DNA from: Macropodus opercularis
Lineage: Eukaryota; Chordata; Actinopteri; Anabantiformes; Osphronemidae
Direction of reading: 5' to 3'
DNA length: 64,000 bases
Assembly (NCBI GenBank): GCA_030770545.1
Contig: CM061109.1
Coordinates: forward strand, 992,001-1,056,000
The notes under the pieces were generated by a model. The model worked only from the letters and a program-made list of their open reading frames with translations, made no database searches and was not told where the DNA came from. Position numbers and translations under genes: made by a program. Each line of letters opens with the position of its first letter. The first letter of the stretch is position 1. Below are positions 60,830 through 64,000 of this stretch, piece after piece.

Positions 60830-63800
60830 TTTAAGTTAGAGGGACTTTCGCAAAGACTGTTTGAAGCTTGTATTATCTACTTGGATCAACTTAACCCCAG
60901 CGTGTATGTAAACACATGTTCATTTCTTGTGAAGCTTTTCCGGGTGCGAAGCTGCGTTCAGGGGTCGTTTTACTGCCCCCTGCAGGTGGGCGGGTGAAAC
61001 GCACACTACTGGCCCTGAAATGCCTCAAACGTACACGGAAGGACCGCAAGCAACCGATTTAAAAAAAATACGTACACGGTACACAACCATTAGTTTTATC
61101 TTAAGTGTTGCATTCGGATGTGTGAGTGAATTAAAACCGGCTTTGGGGTGTTTCTGTTCTCTCTCTTATCTTATGTACGTCATAGATAGCTGTGATGTAC
61201 GCTTGCCCTCTTTTTATGGCCTTGAAGTCACTTCTGTGGCGGGTATTTCACTCAGCCAGTGAACTTCTTTCCTTTCCTGAAATTAGCCTAAGGGGCATTT
61301 TTGAGATTATTGATTGGATTAAAAGCTTTCAAGACTGGACACCTACAGTGGTCAGCAGGCAAATGGCTGGTCAGGAGGTGCCATCCATGGAGCTGATAAG
61401 TCATAAGATCCACAGTTTACTTACTTACCCTCGGTCTAGATGAAATTTAGACATGGACTTTGATTTTGTGTTGGGTTTGCATATTCAGACTTGACATGTA
61501 GATGGTAAAGTTGGACTAGACCACAGCTCAGATTTCAGGTCATATTCCCATAGTATCTGCTCATTTGCCTTTTTTTATCTAACTCAACTCAAAGTTCTCT
61601 TTCAAGCTCTTTTATGACTAGCAATTGAACTGCTCCGAGGACCAGTGACTCAGCACAAACCCTAGGAATTCAGCTCACATGGTGCTTTTTGTACAGAGGT
61701 TGAACACTGGCTTGGATGACGGGTGAATGAGAAGCTCTGCCCTGCAGTTGTGGCAGGAAGATCACAGAAACAAAACGCTGCAGAGAACCTAGATAAGAAA
61801 CTAAACATTTACTTAAAAGCACTCGCTTGGGTTCAGTGCACTCTGGCACACCGGCATGGCTTGTGTTTGCATCGTACCCACACGTGGACTAGTCTGCAGC
61901 TTCTTGAAGCTCTGCTCAGACACAGCAGTGTTAAGATGCCCACAGGTGTAATGTTTACCCTCTTAACGACAATACCTGCGCTGAAAGTAATACACAAATA
62001 CAATATTAGCACTTCATAGTCAGGATACTGGCATGATTCAAGGTTGTTATTAACCTGATTTTATTGTATATCAGTCTATGCACTACATCTTGTGACGGTG
62101 AGCCTAATTTCAATACTGTATACTTATTTGACATATTATACAATTTATTCTTTAATCTTACTAACTTAAAACAACTAATGAGAATCTTAATGATGAAATG
62201 GATGCAAAAATATGTTGGATTCTTAATCATAATGGCATAATGTACAGTTACCAGTAATATAAAAGTCTATGTAGGTTTTACAAATTATATGGAAACTGGA
62301 AACACTTAAATAGAACAAAGGAACATTACTTGAGTAATTATGGGTCAACTTGACATATTCTATTTCTACGTCTTCTACAAAAGGACATTTTTAACCCGAT
62401 GAGCTTTCAGAAAAGCCAGAGACTCAGACCAGTCGTAACAAAAGATAATGAACCGAACGTTGCCATCCCTAGATCGAGTAGCATGACAGGAAGAGCAGGG
62501 CGCAACTTTACTGACTCGTTTTTTCCCCCTTCAGTCAAAAACGCCTGTCAGCCTTCTGCTGACCCTTATTCTAATGTGGCCCATAACAGCATCACACAGT
62601 AAATTCCGTTAGATGACACAACACTGCTCCAGCAGCTGGTCAAACACCCTTTGAACCTGTCGTGTGACGGGCAAACACACCTGTCTGAGGCCTGACATCG
62701 CTGGTTACCCAGTGAACTGTAATATTCTATTGACCTGAAACAGCTGTCAGATGTTTTTCATTTCACTCAGGAAACAGGGAGGTCATTTAGGGAACGTTCA
62801 CCAGGTACTAGACAAACTAGTGAGCTCTCATGTTTATCCTGTTCTTATGAACTCAGAGGAGGCACAAATCAATAGCTTAGTCCCTGCCCGGCTGCAGGAA
62901 TCCAAAGAAAGAACAAGACCAAGGCTGCTGTGTTCCAACAATGGGCCTGAAGCAATAACGGTCAGTTGGGTGGATGCATTTCTTTTGTGTCCAGTGTCAT
63001 GGGGTTTTGGGAGACCTCAGGAGCTCAGGCTCACTCAATTATTCAAATACTTGGACCAAAGGTATTTTTTAGCTTTTAGCTCTGCTGCAACAGCCCTAAA
63101 GCTCAGTACAAAAAAGAACAGAAGACCAGAAAGCACGAAGAAAAGATGAATAATGTGATCCAGCCCAGAGGCTGCTCCTCAGGTGAGATTTCACATTCTG
63201 CCTTCATCTCTATCCCTTTAGCTGTGGCCGGTGAGTGTGGGCCACAGGAGGCAGGTCATTCTCGTATTTTTATCTTGGGAGTACAAATTTAGCCCACGTA
63301 AACATAGTTTGTTGTTCCATAGCTGGGCTGAAAAGGAATCCCATGGGGCAGATATCCCTGCAGCTCACATGGCCACAAAATGACACAGCAGCCACTAGAC
63401 AGATGATGACTCGCACCTGAGCCTGGCTGAGTCACAGTCCCACTAATAATGTGGCGGGTATTGTGTTTGTACTAGCTCAATGTGTGCAGACTTTGAAATG
63501 GCTTAGAGCTTTCTGTGATCCTTGAATAGATCGCAGACGGTTAGAAGAACCTATTGTTATCATACAGCTCAAAACATGTGCTTGTGTTGCCTGTTAGGGT
63601 CAGTTTTGCTCACTCATGCTCGAGGCGGCACAGCGTCACTTCGTGTTCTTTTCTGGGCCAAAACGCTTCGATATCTTCAGCAGCACTAGTGCCGTGTGTG
63701 TTTTCACATGAATCCCTCCGGGTCAGTATCTGTACAGTGGGACCTCTTCTCTGTGAAGATACGGGCTTTGTCATGGCACCCGACAAAAAACTTGGCAAAG

Positions 63801-64000
63801 ATGAGTATTTCCACCCATCCCTGCTTTCTCCATCTACAGCTGTACAGCAGATGTATAAAACACCAACAGAACATAATAAAGGCAATAATTAATATTTTAC
63901 AAATGTGGTTTCTTTAGGCTACAAAATACAGCTTAAACTAGCGGTAGCATCCAAATGAGTCCGCTGCTCTGTGCAGCCCTCCTCTCCAGACTCTGATGTG
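60830..64000. other. asnsd1 promoter and gene-free flank
   Basis: The asnsd1/asdurf promoter lies just above 60830. Beyond about 61000 I find no exon with splice sites and recognisable coding sequence. Plus-strand frames at 61192-61443, 62399-62602 and 62751-63149 are open for 60-130 codons but match nothing I know. An AT-rich tract spans about 62030-62350. The window ends in unassigned sequence. Confidence 0.5.

Noticed and set aside
62399..63149. Plus-strand frames of 67 and 132 codons beyond asnsd1
   Set aside because: There is no splice context, domain or recognisable similarity. They are compatible with chance open frames.
1..64000. CRISPR arrays, bacterial operons, phage or integrated viral genes
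   Set aside because: None are present. All recognised genes are intron-containing vertebrate genes, and the repeats are eukaryotic transposon remnants or microsatellites.

Overview
The window is vertebrate nuclear DNA from a ray-finned fish, most likely a percomorph teleost. It has small GT-AG exons, long introns, vertebrate-specific genes and several teleost-type interspersed repeats, with no bacterial-style operons, CRISPR arrays or phage genes. Gene calls come from translating exons, matching splice phases and comparing with vertebrate proteins from memory. No database search was possible.

Layout. (1) 1-2244, plus: the 3' end of an NCKAP5-family gene, with one secure exon and two probable ones. 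(2) 8097-16087, plus: lypd1, three exons, a GPI-anchored Ly6/uPAR protein. (3) 18044-28670, minus: gpr39, two exons, a class A GPCR convergent with lypd1. The order nckap5-lypd1-gpr39 matches human 2q21. (4) 34166-43199, minus: slc35f5, thirteen coding exons, a drug/metabolite-superfamily transporter. (5) 45772-54217, plus: sympk (symplekin), 26 coding exons, the scaffold of the mRNA 3'-end processing machinery, divergent from slc35f5. (6) 54911-56712, plus: a small sugar-1-phosphate nucleotidyltransferase, eight exons. (7) 56855-60829, minus: the asnsd1 locus. One predicted mRNA carries two reading frames: an 80-residue prefoldin-like upstream ORF (ASDURF type) followed 22 nt later by asnsd1. 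(8) 60830-64000: no recognisable gene.

Repeats include an antisense LINE 3' fragment (about 5530-6035), a probable LTR-retroelement remnant (about 12070-13060), a Tc1-like element with degenerate terminal inverted repeats (about 23640-23972), a piggyBac-type MITE with TTAA duplications (39466-39731), a common teleost short repeat (about 42567-42840) and several microsatellites.

The genes are functionally unrelated housekeeping or signalling genes, and I see no new multi-gene system. The points most worth following are: the gpr39 product lacks the residues known to bind zinc in mammals; slc35f5 carries a 96%-identical inverted copy of one of its own splice-acceptor regions, probably inside its own 3' UTR; the ASDURF/asnsd1 bicistronic arrangement is preserved; and the little-studied nucleotidyltransferase gene contains a stop-free, in-frame GC-AG intron.
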